From Altererythrobacter sp. CAU 1644 (GTDB taxonomy: Bacteria; Pseudomonadota; Alphaproteobacteria; Sphingomonadales; Sphingomonadaceae), in the NCBI RefSeq assembly GCF_029623755.1, contig NZ_CP121106.1:941001-1005000 (forward strand): a stretch of 64,000 nt of DNA. Reading direction: 5' to 3'. Under the pieces are notes generated by a model. It was not told the DNA's origin. It did not search any database and saw only the letters and a list, made by a program, of their open reading frames with translations. Both the position numbers and the translations under genes were made by a program. Positions 32,135 through 41,168 of this stretch are shown here, piece by piece; position 1 is the stretch's first letter, and each line of letters starts with the position of its first letter.

Positions 32135-32854
32135 CTAGGAGGCGGGAGTCGCCGCCAATTGCATGACAAGGAGCAGGTGGGCGAGGCTGTGCGCGATGAT
32201 CACGGCCCACAAATTTCGTCCGGCGAGGACATAGCCCGCGCCCCAGACCACGCCCATTGCCGTCGTCATGATGGTGCCGCCCACGCCCCATTGGAAATGG
32301 GTCAGCCCGAAAATGATCGCCTGGCCGAACACCGCGAGGACGACCGCCCACCGCCCATGTCCCAGAGCCTCGGTCAAGCGGCCGAGCAGGAACCCGCGAT
32401 AGAGCAGCTCCTCGGGCAAGGCGGCGGTGACGATCAGCAGGAGCCAGGTGGCGAGCGCGAGCGCCCAATTGCCCTGGAGATAACTGTAGCCGGTGAAATC
32501 GGGCGCCGGAATGCCCATCCGCGCTCCAAGAAGCGCAAGGGCATTCTGGGCCAGAATGAATGTCACGAGGATCGCCAGCGCGGCACCGATCATTCTCCCC
32601 CAGCGCTTCGGTTTTCGCAGGCCCAGCGCGTCGGCGGCGTCCCCGCGTTTCGCGGCAAGCCACAGCGCGTAGGTCGCGCAGCTCAGCAATGCAGGAAGCG
32701 AGCGGAATTCGGGCGGCAATGCGACCAGGGAAGTCTTACGAAGGGCGATCTCCGCGAGCAAGAGCAACACCCCCACCGCGATGACGGACAGGATCTCCCG
32801 CCAGGCCTGTTCGCGTCTTGCGTCGACGGGATCACGGGTCGAATCGACTTGCAT
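32135..32854 (-). CDS. CPBP intramembrane glutamic endopeptidase
   Basis: The 239-aa membrane protein has about seven helices and the CPBP (Rce1-like) motifs: EELLYRG (ExxxR), FGLTHFQWG and HSLAHLLL. Members cleave inside the membrane or process prenylated substrates. Start ATG 32854 (MQVDSTRDP). It is divergent from the TetR gene at 32900; the intervening 45 bases contain a perfect palindrome, so the protease may be under its control. Confidence 0.85.
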   Translation of the reverse strand: MQVDSTRDPVDARREQAWREILSVIAVGVLLLLAEIALRKTSLVALPPEFRSLPALLSCATYALWLAAKRGDAADALGLRKPKRWGRMIGAALAILVTFILAQNALALLGARMGIPAPDFTGYSYLQGNWALALATWLLLIVTAALPEELLYRGFLLGRLTEALGHGRWAVVLAVFGQAIIFGLTHFQWGVGGTIMTTAMGVVWGAGYVLAGRNLWAVIIAHSLAHLLLVMQLAATPAS

Positions 32855-32871
32855 AACGATCGTATTACAGG

Positions 32872-32888
32872 CAATAACACTGTTATTG
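32872..32888. promoter_or_regulatory. Perfect palindrome in divergent promoter
   Basis: CAATAACA-C-TGTTATTG is a perfect 8-1-8 inverted repeat, 17 bases before the CPBP start and 11 bases before the TetR start. It is the likely TetR operator for both genes. Confidence 0.6.
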
Positions 32889-32899
32889 TCAAACGCTCG

Positions 32900-33493
32900 A
32901 TGCATCCGATGAATCCCACCCGCGAACGCCTGATCGATGCTGCTGAAGAGCTGTTCGCTTCAAGGGGCTTTGCGGCAACCAGCATCGCGGCGCTCGAGAG
33001 GCAGGCAGGTCTCGCGCCGCGCACCGGGGGGTTCTACCGCCATTTCGAGAGCAAGCAGGCCCTGGCCATCGCGGTGGCCCGGGAACGCATTGTCGAGCGC
33101 GACGAGGATTTCGATCCGACGCGCTTCCTGCCGCTGCCCGATCTGCGCAGCGAGCTGGTGCTCTATGCCCGATTGTATCTCGAGGCTGCGCATCGCCAGC
33201 GCGAACGCCACCGCCTGATCGAGGAACTGCGCAAGATACCCGAACTGAGGGAGGGCGAGATCGCGGCGAACGAGCGGCTTTTTGCAATGCTCTGCGACTG
33301 GGTCGCCACCAAGCCGCGTGCAGCCCAGCTCGAGCAGAGCGAACTGGCCAATCTGACCATGCTCGCGTTCGGCCCGATCCTCTTCTTGGCGACCAAGATC
33401 CGCGAAGGGATCACGATCGAAAGCCTCGATCCGGACCATTTCGTCGACAGCTGGGCCGAGCATGCGCGGGCCCTGCTCGAAGAATCGCCCTAG
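32900..33493 (+). CDS. TetR/AcrR family regulator
   Basis: The product (197 aa from ATG 32900) has an N-terminal TetR helix-turn-helix (RERLIDAAEELFASRGFAATSIAALERQAGLAPRTGGFYRHF) and a helical ligand domain. A second ATG at 32909 would also be acceptable. A palindromic operator lies directly upstream, overlapping the divergent CPBP promoter. Its stop codon overlaps the endonuclease III-like gene's stop by three bases in convergent orientation. Confidence 0.85.
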   Translation: MHPMNPTRERLIDAAEELFASRGFAATSIAALERQAGLAPRTGGFYRHFESKQALAIAVARERIVERDEDFDPTRFLPLPDLRSELVLYARLYLEAAHRQRERHRLIEELRKIPELREGEIAANERLFAMLCDWVATKPRAAQLEQSELANLTMLAFGPILFLATKIREGITIESLDPDHFVDSWAEHARALLEESP

Positions 33494-34191
33494 CCGCCCC
33501 TGCCCGTCGCGCAGTCCTGCCGCACCGGGCAGCCGCCACAATCCGGGGCGCGTGGACGGCAATGTGTCTGGCCCAGCTTCTTGAGCAGCAGGTGGTGCTC
33601 GTCCATGTCGGCAGCGTTCCATTCCCCCGGCACGATTGGCATCAGCGCATCATAGGTGCGCGCGGTATCGGCTTTGGCAGGCACGATCCCCATGCGCTGC
33701 ATGATCCGGCGGTGATGGCCATCGATCACCATCGCCCGGCGATCGAACAGCGATGCATTCATCACCCCGGCGCTGATCTTGCGGGCAACGCCCGGCAATT
33801 GTTCGAGCCATTGCATTGCCTCAGGCGTCTCCATCGCGGCGAGATGCGAGAGGTCCACGGCCCCGCGTTTCGCGATGATCGCCTGCAGGCAGTCCTTGAG
33901 CCGATGGGCAGATTGCCCGGGGAAGGTCTGCCGCTGGAGGCGCGCCTCTAGCAGATCGACCGGTTGAGCCGCGACCGCCTCCCAGCTTCCGAACTCGGCG
34001 AGCAGGCCGTCGGTGCTCTCGTTCGATACGCGCGTCTTGGCGCGCGCACCGATCACTCCGTGAACCAGCACCCACTCTGGCGCGCGCCGCTTGGCGGGCG
34101 GGCGTACGATACGCCCGAAGCGTTCGATCAGCGACGCCTGCATCCTGCGCAGGATATCGGTGCGCTGATCGGGGTCTAGGGGCAGTTGCAT
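33490..34191 (-). CDS. Endonuclease III-like DNA glycosylase
   Basis: The 233-aa product shows a HhH-GPD domain and a C-terminal 4Fe-4S loop: LEQLPGVARKISAGVMN (HhH with the catalytic Lys), AMVIDGHHRRIMQRMGI (catalytic Asp) and CRPRAPDCGGCPVRQDC (Cys spacing 6-2-5). It should repair oxidised bases. A conserved N-terminal part (RIVRPPAKRRAPEWVLVHGVIGARAKT) differs from classical Nth. ATG 34191 (MQLPLDPDQ) opens it. The gene is convergent with the TetR gene. Confidence 0.85.
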   Translation of the reverse strand: MQLPLDPDQRTDILRRMQASLIERFGRIVRPPAKRRAPEWVLVHGVIGARAKTRVSNESTDGLLAEFGSWEAVAAQPVDLLEARLQRQTFPGQSAHRLKDCLQAIIAKRGAVDLSHLAAMETPEAMQWLEQLPGVARKISAGVMNASLFDRRAMVIDGHHRRIMQRMGIVPAKADTARTYDALMPIVPGEWNAADMDEHHLLLKKLGQTHCRPRAPDCGGCPVRQDCATGRGG

Positions 34192-34309
34192 GCTGCTGCG
34201 GGTAATGCGCGGGAGTACTGCCGTGCAATACCAATGCGCCCTTTTCCTGGGGCGGGTTTGCAGGCACACTCCCATCAGGTCGCGGATTCGAGGGAGGGAA
34301 GACGCGACC

Positions 34310-35314
34310 ATGCCGGAAACCAAGCGATCGATCCTGCGACGCGCCGGCACCTTCCTCCGGTTCGTGCAGCAACAGCGGGCGCGCCTGCCGCAACTGGCGG
34401 CTGGCCTGCCTGCTCCCGATCCGGCAGGCCCGCTGCTGATCGATGGATCGGAATCCGACTGGACCCCCTGCGGCCTGTCCGTGGCAAGGGGCGACCGGTT
34501 CCAGATCTCTGCGCGCGGCCATGGCTGGCTGGCGAAGGGGCTGGGGCTGGTTTTCGAGCCGCAAGCAGCCTTGTTCGTCAGGATCGGTGGCGTCGGCCCG
34601 GTCCGCCGGATTGCCGCTGCCGACTGGGTGTTTGAAGCCTGGACCAACGGAGAGGTCGAAATCCTCAGCAAGGGGCTGTCGGAATTTGCCGACCGGAATG
34701 GCACGCTCCTTCCCGGCAAGCGCCCGGCGATGCGGCCCGGTTTCAGCGTTCGCACCGCGCGCACAGAAGCGCAGTGCGACGGAACCGGCGTTCCTGCCGA
34801 CTGGAACTATCTGTGGCGGATCGGCGAGGCGCAGGTCTTCACCGGCGAACGCGACGACGTCGAGGTCTCGCTCGATGCCTCGGTCGGAATCCTCCAGCGC
34901 GATGTCGACATCCCGCTGACCGGCAACACCCTGCTCGAATGGGACTGGCTGGTCGAGAGCCTGCCCTCGGCGCTGCCCGAGGATCTCGCCTTCACCCACG
35001 ATTATCTCAGCATCGCGGTCGAGTTCGAGAACGGTCGCGACCTGACCTACATGTGGAGCGCAGGGCTGGACGAGGGACACATATTTCGTTGCCCGCTCGA
35101 CTGGTGGTGTGACTGGGAGACGCATTGGGTGCTGCGCAGCGGCCCCACCGGACTCGGGCAGTGGCACAATGAGAAGCGACTGATCGCCGCCGACTATCGC
35201 GAAGCTCTGGGCGAGCCTGTGCCCGCGCGCGTGGTGCGCGTGTGGCTGATCGCCAACAGCGTGTTCCAGCGCCAGTCTGCGCACGCACGCTTCCGCAACA
35301 TCCGCGTCGCCTGA
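34310..35314 (+). CDS. DUF3047-like hypothetical protein
   Basis: The 334-aa protein from ATG 34310 has a GAGGGAGGGAAG ribosome region. It is soluble, with beta-rich segments: LIDGSESDWTPCGLSVARGDRF, then TLLEWDWLVESLPSALPEDLAF, then YLSIAVEFENGRDLTYMWSAG and EKRLIAADYREALG. The WDW and AVEFENG segments resemble DUF3047 proteins. It precedes the P450 gene by 29 bases, so it may be in the same transcript. Activity unknown. Confidence 0.6.
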   Translation: MPETKRSILRRAGTFLRFVQQQRARLPQLAAGLPAPDPAGPLLIDGSESDWTPCGLSVARGDRFQISARGHGWLAKGLGLVFEPQAALFVRIGGVGPVRRIAAADWVFEAWTNGEVEILSKGLSEFADRNGTLLPGKRPAMRPGFSVRTARTEAQCDGTGVPADWNYLWRIGEAQVFTGERDDVEVSLDASVGILQRDVDIPLTGNTLLEWDWLVESLPSALPEDLAFTHDYLSIAVEFENGRDLTYMWSAGLDEGHIFRCPLDWWCDWETHWVLRSGPTGLGQWHNEKRLIAADYREALGEPVPARVVRVWLIANSVFQRQSAHARFRNIRVA

Positions 35315-35343
35315 CGCACCAACTCGAACGGAGAAACGCAACC

Positions 35344-36594
35344 ATGGTCCAGGCAGAAGCGGTGAAGGTCAAGCCGTCCGAGATCGATCCGATCGATATG
35401 ACCGACCCGGCGCTCTATTCGGGCGATCGCTGGCAAGAGCCGTTCCGGCAGTTGCGCCAGCATGCTCCGATCCAGTGGGTGCCCGAATCGCATTTCGGTC
35501 CGCACTGGTCGGTCTCCACCTACAAGCCGATCGTCCACATGGAGGCTCTGCCCAAGCTGTTTTCCTCCAGCTTCGAATATGGCGGGATCAACATTGCGCT
35601 CGATGCCTTCAGGCACCTCGAGGGCGAGGTCCGCCGGCCGGCCTTTATTGCGCTCGATCCGCCCGACCACACCTTGCGCCGCCGCACGGTGGCGCCGAGC
35701 TTCGGGCCGAGCGAGGTGGCCGAAATGGCGGCGGAAGTGCGTGAGCGCACCGCCGCCGTGCTCGACGCGCTGCCTATCGGGGAAGCGTTCGATTGGGTCG
35801 AGAAGGTCTCGATCGAGCTCACCACCGGCATGCTCGCCAAGCTGTTCGATTTTCCCTGGGAGGAGCGTGCGAAGCTCACGCGCTGGTCGGACCTCGGGGC
35901 CGACATCGAGCTTCAGCGTACTTCTGATGGGCTCGCCGTCCGCAATTCCGCCCTGGCGGAAATGGGCGCGGCCTTCGCCGACCTGTGGAAGCAACGGGTC
36001 GTGAACCCGGGCAAGGATTTGATCAGCGTGATGATCCAGTCCGATGCGATGGATCACATGGACGATGACGAGTTCGCCGGAAACATCATCCTGCTGATCG
36101 TCGGCGGCAACGACACGACCCGCAACACCATGTCGGGTTTCGCCTATGGGCTGGAGCAGTACCCTGAACAGCGCCGCAAGCTCGAAACCAATCCCGAGCT
36201 GATCCCCAACGCGGTGCAGGAAATCATTCGCTGGCAGACGCCACTCGCGCACATGCGGCGAACGGTGGCCGAGGATACCGACATGTTCGGCCCCGAGATG
36301 CGCCGCGGCGACAAGATTGCCATGTGGTATCTTTCGGCCAATCGCGACGAGGACGTGTTCGACGATGGCGAGGCGATCCAGCTCGACCGCCCCAACGCCC
36401 GCCGCCACCTCTCGTTCGGCTACGGCGTCCATCGCTGCGTCGGCGCGCGCGTGGCCGAACTGCAGCTGGTGGTGCTGCTGGAGGAAATGGCCAAGCGCCG
36501 CCTGCGGGTGAACGTGCTCGAGGAGCCAACCCGCGTCCATGCCTGCTTCGTCCATGGCTACAAGAGCATGCCGGTCGAGCTGTCGCGCTACTGA
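35344..36594 (+). CDS. Cytochrome P450, CYP153-like, copy 1
   Basis: The 416-aa P450 has the oxygen-binding I-helix (IVGGNDTTRNTMSG), K-helix ExxR-type EIIRWQTP and the heme loop FGYGVHRCVGARVAE (Cys365). The NDTTRNTMSG...EIIRWQTPLAHMRR pattern is characteristic of bacterial CYP153, which hydroxylates the terminal carbon of medium-chain alkanes and related molecules. Ferredoxin and reductase partners are not adjacent. Next gene is a close paralogue. Confidence 0.9.
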   Translation: MVQAEAVKVKPSEIDPIDMTDPALYSGDRWQEPFRQLRQHAPIQWVPESHFGPHWSVSTYKPIVHMEALPKLFSSSFEYGGINIALDAFRHLEGEVRRPAFIALDPPDHTLRRRTVAPSFGPSEVAEMAAEVRERTAAVLDALPIGEAFDWVEKVSIELTTGMLAKLFDFPWEERAKLTRWSDLGADIELQRTSDGLAVRNSALAEMGAAFADLWKQRVVNPGKDLISVMIQSDAMDHMDDDEFAGNIILLIVGGNDTTRNTMSGFAYGLEQYPEQRRKLETNPELIPNAVQEIIRWQTPLAHMRRTVAEDTDMFGPEMRRGDKIAMWYLSANRDEDVFDDGEAIQLDRPNARRHLSFGYGVHRCVGARVAELQLVVLLEEMAKRRLRVNVLEEPTRVHACFVHGYKSMPVELSRY

Positions 36595-36626
36595 CCCGGC
36601 GATGCCTCTTGCCCGTTGCACGGCTT

Positions 36627-36642
36627 TAGGGTAATTACCCTA
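36627..36642. promoter_or_regulatory. Perfect 16-bp palindrome between P450 genes
   Basis: TAGGGTAATTACCCTA, a perfect inverted repeat, lies 23 bases before ATG 36666. Its exact symmetry and position suggest an operator for the second P450 and the following TetR gene, possibly bound by that TetR. Confidence 0.6.
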
Positions 36643-36665
36643 ATTCTGGGAAGGGAGGATTCGTT

Positions 36666-37916
36666 ATGGCAACCGCCGCAGTCGATCGCGTGAAGGAATC
36701 GGAGATCGATCCGATCGATGTCACACGTGCAGAGCTTTATGCCGAGGACCGTTGGCAGGAGCCGTTCCGGCAGTTGCGCCAGCACGCGCCGATCCAATGG
36801 GTGCCAGAATCGAAATTCGGTGCCTTCTGGTCGGTCTCCACCCACAAGCAGATCCTCCAGATCGAGGCGCTGCCCAAGCTGTTCTCGTCCGATTGGCGCT
36901 ATGGCGGGATCACGCTGGCGGCGGAATCGGATGTCCTGCTGCCCGACGAAATTCGCCAGCCGATGTTCATCGCCATGGACCCGCCCGAGCATACGGCGCA
37001 GCGCCGCACGGTCGCGCCCAGCTTCGGCCCGAGCGAGGTCGCCGCGATGAAGGAGGAATGCCGCCAGCGCACCGGCGAGGTGCTCGACTCGCTCTCGGTC
37101 GGCGAGACGTTCGACTGGGTCGAGAAGGTCTCGATCGAGCTTACCACCGGCCAGCTTGCCAAGCTATTCGATTATCCGTGGGAAGAGCGACACAAGCTGA
37201 CCGAATGGTCCGATTATGGCGGCGACATCGAGATGTTCCGGACGCCCGGAATGATGTCCACGCGCAATGACAAGTTGCAGGAAATGGGCATGGCCTTCGC
37301 TGCGCTCTGGCAGCAGAGGATCGCCAATCCGGGCAAGGACCTGGTCAGCGTGATGATCCAGTCGGACGCAATGAACCACATGAGCGAGGAAGAGTTCATC
37401 GGCAATCTCATCCTCCTGATCGTCGGCGGCAACGATACCACGCGCAACACCATGTCGGGCTATGCCTTTGGGCTGAGCCAGTTCCCCGAGGAACGCGCCA
37501 AGCTGGAAGCCAATCCCGAGCTGATCCCCAATGCGGTGCAGGAGATCATTCGCTGGCAGACCCCGCTGTCGCACATGCGGCGCATGGTGATGGAAGATAC
37601 CGACATGTTCGGCCCGCAAATGAAGAAGGGCGACCGGGTCGCGCTGTGGTACATTTCGGCCAATCGCGACGAGGAGGTGTTCGACGATCCGGACTCGATC
37701 CAGGTCGACCGCGAGAACGCCCGCCGCCACCTCGCCTTCGGCTACGGCATTCACCGCTGCGTCGGTGCGCGCGTCGCCGAACTGCAACTGATCACCCTGC
37801 TCGAGGAGCTGGCGAAACGGCGGCTGCGCGTCAATGTGGTGGGCGAGCCCGAACGCGTCCCCGCCTGCTTCGTCCACGGGTTCAAGAAACTGCCGGTGGA
37901 ACTGTCGCGCTACTGA
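36666..37916 (+). CDS. Cytochrome P450, CYP153-like, copy 2
   Basis: This 416-aa P450 is a tandem paralogue of the previous one. Long blocks are nearly the same (WQEPFRQLRQHAPIQWVPES; GGNDTTRNTMSG; FGYGIHRCVGARVAEL with Cys365; PVELSRY end). The most divergent regions (for example WRYGGITLAAESDVLLP and DIEMFRTPGMMSTRND) suggest different substrate preference. A palindrome and AGGGAGG ribosome site precede it. Its TGA overlaps the next ATG, coupling it to the TetR gene. Confidence 0.9.
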   Translation: MATAAVDRVKESEIDPIDVTRAELYAEDRWQEPFRQLRQHAPIQWVPESKFGAFWSVSTHKQILQIEALPKLFSSDWRYGGITLAAESDVLLPDEIRQPMFIAMDPPEHTAQRRTVAPSFGPSEVAAMKEECRQRTGEVLDSLSVGETFDWVEKVSIELTTGQLAKLFDYPWEERHKLTEWSDYGGDIEMFRTPGMMSTRNDKLQEMGMAFAALWQQRIANPGKDLVSVMIQSDAMNHMSEEEFIGNLILLIVGGNDTTRNTMSGYAFGLSQFPEERAKLEANPELIPNAVQEIIRWQTPLSHMRRMVMEDTDMFGPQMKKGDRVALWYISANRDEEVFDDPDSIQVDRENARRHLAFGYGIHRCVGARVAELQLITLLEELAKRRLRVNVVGEPERVPACFVHGFKKLPVELSRY

Positions 37917-38548
37917 TGAAGACCCGCGACCGGATCATTGCGACAGCGCGGAACCTGTTCAACGAACTGGGCTACAGCGCGGTGACCACCGCCGCGTTGG
38001 CCAAGGCCTGCGGCATTGCCGAGGGCAATCTGTGGTACCACTTCAAGACCAAGCGCGACCTTCTCGCAGCGATCACCGAAGAGATCGGCGAACATATCGA
38101 GCGGCGCATGGCGATGCCGCTCGACCCGGACGAACCGGCCCAGTCCTATGCCACCTGGCTGGAAGCGCTGATGGACGAACAGCGCGAGTACCGCTTCCTC
38201 TATCGCGACAGCCCGCACCATGACGAACATGTCGAAGTGATGGCAGCGAATGTGCCGGGCTGGTTGCAACGTTCGCAGGACAGCATCGAGCAATACCTGC
38301 GCGCGATGGTGGACTGCAACCTGCTCGACTGGCCGACAGATCGCCTGGGCGACCTGGCCGCCAATGCGACGATCGTCCTGCGTTACGGGCTGGAGCATTT
38401 CAGCGAGCGCGGCGAACCCGAAGGCGCGGTGAGGAAGACCCTGCTGCAGCACCTCACCCTGTTCGAACACCGGCTCGACAGCGGCGCGGCGGAAACGCTG
38501 CGCAAGGCCGTGGAGCGGATCGAACGGCGGGTGAAAAAGGCCGCCTGA
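37916..38548 (+). CDS. TetR/AcrR regulator coupled to P450
   Basis: The 210-aa protein begins MKTRDRIIATARNLFNELGYSAVTTAALAKACGIAEGNLWYHFKTKRDL, a TetR helix-turn-helix, with a C-terminal ligand domain. Its start overlaps the P450 stop (TGATG, 37914-37918), so both are translated from one mRNA. The palindrome at 36627 would give feedback control. The natural ligand, perhaps the P450 substrate, is unknown. Confidence 0.85.
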   Translation: MKTRDRIIATARNLFNELGYSAVTTAALAKACGIAEGNLWYHFKTKRDLLAAITEEIGEHIERRMAMPLDPDEPAQSYATWLEALMDEQREYRFLYRDSPHHDEHVEVMAANVPGWLQRSQDSIEQYLRAMVDCNLLDWPTDRLGDLAANATIVLRYGLEHFSERGEPEGAVRKTLLQHLTLFEHRLDSGAAETLRKAVERIERRVKKAA

Positions 38549-38559
38549 CGCGCCGGCCG

Positions 38560-39165
38560 CTATCGCTCGAAGGTGAGCGAAAAGGTCACCGGCACCGCCG
38601 CGCTGATCGCAGGCAGTCCGGCCAGTTCCTGGAGCTTGCCGACGCCCTCCGACAGGCCCAACGCGTCGGCATCGAGGATAATCGGACGCGCGCTGGAGAC
38701 GACCACCCGGTCCTCCCCGGCCCGCAAGACATTGACCTCGGTCTCGACCTCGCTGGTCGCACCGCGCAGATCGATCGTTGCCGTGATCGGCTGGATCGTG
38801 CTTGCGCCCACCGCCATCGTGGAGAACGCCGCCGGATCGACCTGGGCGCTGATCGTGGCCTCGGGATAGGCGCCGGTATCGAACAGGAACTCGCGCATGC
38901 GCCCGTCACGGATCTCGATCCCCGTATCGACCGAAGCGAGGTCGATGGTGACCTTGGCCTTGCCGTCGCGCGAGACCGCGCCTTCCATCTGTTTGAAGCC
39001 GTGCACCTCGCCGATATCGCCCGCCTTGACCGACACGAAGGAGAGGCTGCTCGCGGAATTGTCGAGGCTCCAGTCACCCTCTACAAGCGGGGCCGGCGCT
39101 GGCTGCGAACAGGCCGCCATGGTGAACAGGCTCGCTGCTGCCGTGGTTCTGATGACCGGATTCAT
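38560..39165 (-). CDS. YceI-like lipoprotein
   Basis: The 201-aa product has a lipobox (MNPVIRTTAAASLFTMAACS) and a YceI-type lipocalin-like beta barrel: WSLDNSASSLSFVSVKAG, EVHGFKQMEGAVSRDGKAKVTIDLASVDTGIEIRDGRMREFLFD. YceI proteins bind isoprenoid-like lipids in the periplasm. GGAGG lies eight bases upstream of ATG 39165. It is divergent from the SDR gene. Confidence 0.85.
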   Translation of the reverse strand: MNPVIRTTAAASLFTMAACSQPAPAPLVEGDWSLDNSASSLSFVSVKAGDIGEVHGFKQMEGAVSRDGKAKVTIDLASVDTGIEIRDGRMREFLFDTGAYPEATISAQVDPAAFSTMAVGASTIQPITATIDLRGATSEVETEVNVLRAGEDRVVVSSARPIILDADALGLSEGVGKLQELAGLPAISAAVPVTFSLTFER

Positions 39166-39253
39166 TGGGGCAACCTCCATGCGTTGACGTGACGATACGG
39201 CGACACTCATGCGCGTCATTCGCCAAAGCTACAAGTGCTGCTAAGCTTGGCAC

Positions 39254-40216
39254 ATGACCAGCGCACAGACCCCACTCGACTCGCCTTTCGGCTACCGTTC
39301 CACCGCCAAGGAGGTGGTCGATGGCATTGACCTGTCCGGCAAGACCGTGGTCGTGACCGGCGGTTATTCGGGGATCGGCACCGAGACCGTGCGCGCGCTC
39401 GCCGGGGCCGGAGCCAATGTGATCGTCGGCGCGCGGCGGCCCGAGCAGGCGCATGAGGTGCTGGACGGGATGGCGGGCGATATCGCGATCCTGCCGCTCG
39501 ACCTGCTCGACCCGGCTTCGATCGACGCCTTTGCGGAAAGCGTCGCGGCAGAGCACGAGACGATCGATATCCTCATCAACAACGCTGCGATCATGGCCTC
39601 GCCGCTGATGCGCGATGCGCGCGGATACGAGGCGCAGTTTGCCGCCAACCACCTCGGCCACTTCCAGCTGACTGCACGGCTGTGGCCGCTGCTCAAGGCA
39701 GGCGGCGGAGCGCGCGTGGTCGCGCTGTCCTCGATCGGGCACCGCCTCAACGGCCTCGATCTCGACGACCCCAATTGGGAACGGCGCGAGTATGAGAAAT
39801 GGCCCGCCTACGGCCAGGCCAAGAGCGCCAACGCGCTGTTCGCGCTCCAGCTCGACAAGCTTGGCGAGCCGCATGGCGTGCGCGCCTTCGCCGTCCATCC
39901 AGGCGGTATCGCCACCCCGCTGCAACGTCACCTGACGATGGACGAACAGCGCGCGATGGGCTGGTACGACGAGGAGGGCAACGTCAACCAGGCCTTTAAG
40001 TCGACGGAGGAAGGCGCCTCGACCACCGTCTGGTGCGCGGTCTCACCGCTGCTCGAGGGGATGGGCGGCGTTTATTGCGAGAACTGCAATATCGCAGCCC
40101 CCGCAGCCGAAGACGTCCCATTCGGAGGGGTCCATCCGCACGTCCGCGACGGGGCGCTGGCCGAGGGGCTATGGTCGAAATCGGAAGAACTGACGGGGGT
40201 CAGCTTCTCGGTCTGA
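39254..40216 (+). CDS. SDR-family oxidoreductase
   Basis: The 320-aa protein is a classical-to-extended short-chain dehydrogenase: cofactor motif TGGYSGIGTETVRAL near residue 33, NNAAIM and AANHLGHFQLT, then the catalytic Ser-Tyr-Lys (VALSSIGHR and YGQAKSANAL). It oxidises or reduces an alcohol/ketone with NAD(P). It starts 34 bases after the 39220 region and is divergent from YceI. A C-terminal CENCNIA cysteine cluster is unusual and unexplained. Confidence 0.85.
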   Translation: MTSAQTPLDSPFGYRSTAKEVVDGIDLSGKTVVVTGGYSGIGTETVRALAGAGANVIVGARRPEQAHEVLDGMAGDIAILPLDLLDPASIDAFAESVAAEHETIDILINNAAIMASPLMRDARGYEAQFAANHLGHFQLTARLWPLLKAGGGARVVALSSIGHRLNGLDLDDPNWERREYEKWPAYGQAKSANALFALQLDKLGEPHGVRAFAVHPGGIATPLQRHLTMDEQRAMGWYDEEGNVNQAFKSTEEGASTTVWCAVSPLLEGMGGVYCENCNIAAPAAEDVPFGGVHPHVRDGALAEGLWSKSEELTGVSFSV

Positions 40217-40235
40217 AGACCTCGCCAACTGCACT

Positions 40236-41099
40236 CTATCGCTGGTTTGCGGCGAAGCGCGCGACGAAATCGCCCACTCCCTCCATGTCGTCGAAGCCGA
40301 AGATATAGGCGATCTCGACCGTATCCGAGAAATCCATTCCTCCGGCGGAGACGGCCGGGTTGACGTACTCGGCTACGGGATTGTGCAGGTCCGACAGCCG
40401 CTTGGCCTCGGCCCAGATCGGGCCGACTTCAGGATCGGCCAGGAGCACAGGCCAGTGCGATCCATCCTTCGTGTTGAAGGCGGGCGAGCCATTGTCGGGG
40501 AAGTTGCCGTCCTGGATCCGGTGATAGCGCGTGTTGTAGACGACGGTCTGCATCGCCTCCTTGGCTGTCATGCTCTCGTTCCAATAGCTGTGCTGCACGA
40601 CATGGACCCTGGTCCACATATCCTTGGGCAACCGTTCGACCGCGGCGGCGGTGACGTCCGACTGGCCGGCCTCGGCCACCCATACCTTGCCGCCAGCCGA
40701 AATCGTCTCGCCCATCCGGTGCGCCAGTTGCGCCACCGTCGCTTCGCGATCGGCGTGGGCATCGAGCCAGCGGTCGCCGAAGGCCAGGGTGAAGAGTTCG
40801 GCCGCGGGCAGGAACTTGCCGGTCTGCATGCCATAGGCGCCATGCGTGGCGATGAAATCGACGCAGGAATAGGCCGGATGCTTGAGCACCGAGCCGAGCC
40901 CGGCGACTGCCTGCAGGTCGTCGACATCGGGCTTGGAGTCGTAATTGGCGATGAGCAAGTCGCGGGAGGGATCGAACAGGCCGATCTTGTCCGCTGCCGC
41001 ACAGTCCTCGACCAGCCGCGGGCTGTTCGTGGTCGCGCACGATGCTAGCAGCAGGGCGAGCATGGCGAAGGGCAGAGATTTCAGGGCTTTGGATTGCAC
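40236..41099 (-). CDS. Nucleoside-hydrolase-like lipoprotein
   Basis: This 287-aa lipoprotein (lipobox LALLLASCATT) starts with GTG 41099; GGGAGA lies seven bases upstream. The region LIANYDSKPDVDDLQAVAGLGSVLKHPAYSCVDFIATHGAYG resembles the metal-binding DxDxDD region of IU-nucleoside hydrolase proteins. It would then cleave nucleoside-type bonds in the periplasm. The match is partial, so activity is uncertain. It stands between SDR and guaA. Confidence 0.6.
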   Translation of the reverse strand: MQSKALKSLPFAMLALLLASCATTNSPRLVEDCAAADKIGLFDPSRDLLIANYDSKPDVDDLQAVAGLGSVLKHPAYSCVDFIATHGAYGMQTGKFLPAAELFTLAFGDRWLDAHADREATVAQLAHRMGETISAGGKVWVAEAGQSDVTAAAVERLPKDMWTRVHVVQHSYWNESMTAKEAMQTVVYNTRYHRIQDGNFPDNGSPAFNTKDGSHWPVLLADPEVGPIWAEAKRLSDLHNPVAEYVNPAVSAGGMDFSDTVEIAYIFGFDDMEGVGDFVARFAANQR

Positions 41100-41168
41100 G
41101 GCGATTCTCCCGGTCGTTCCCGGAAGTACCGCAAGCAGGGGCCTCAGCGAAGGTCTGTGCCTACCTAT

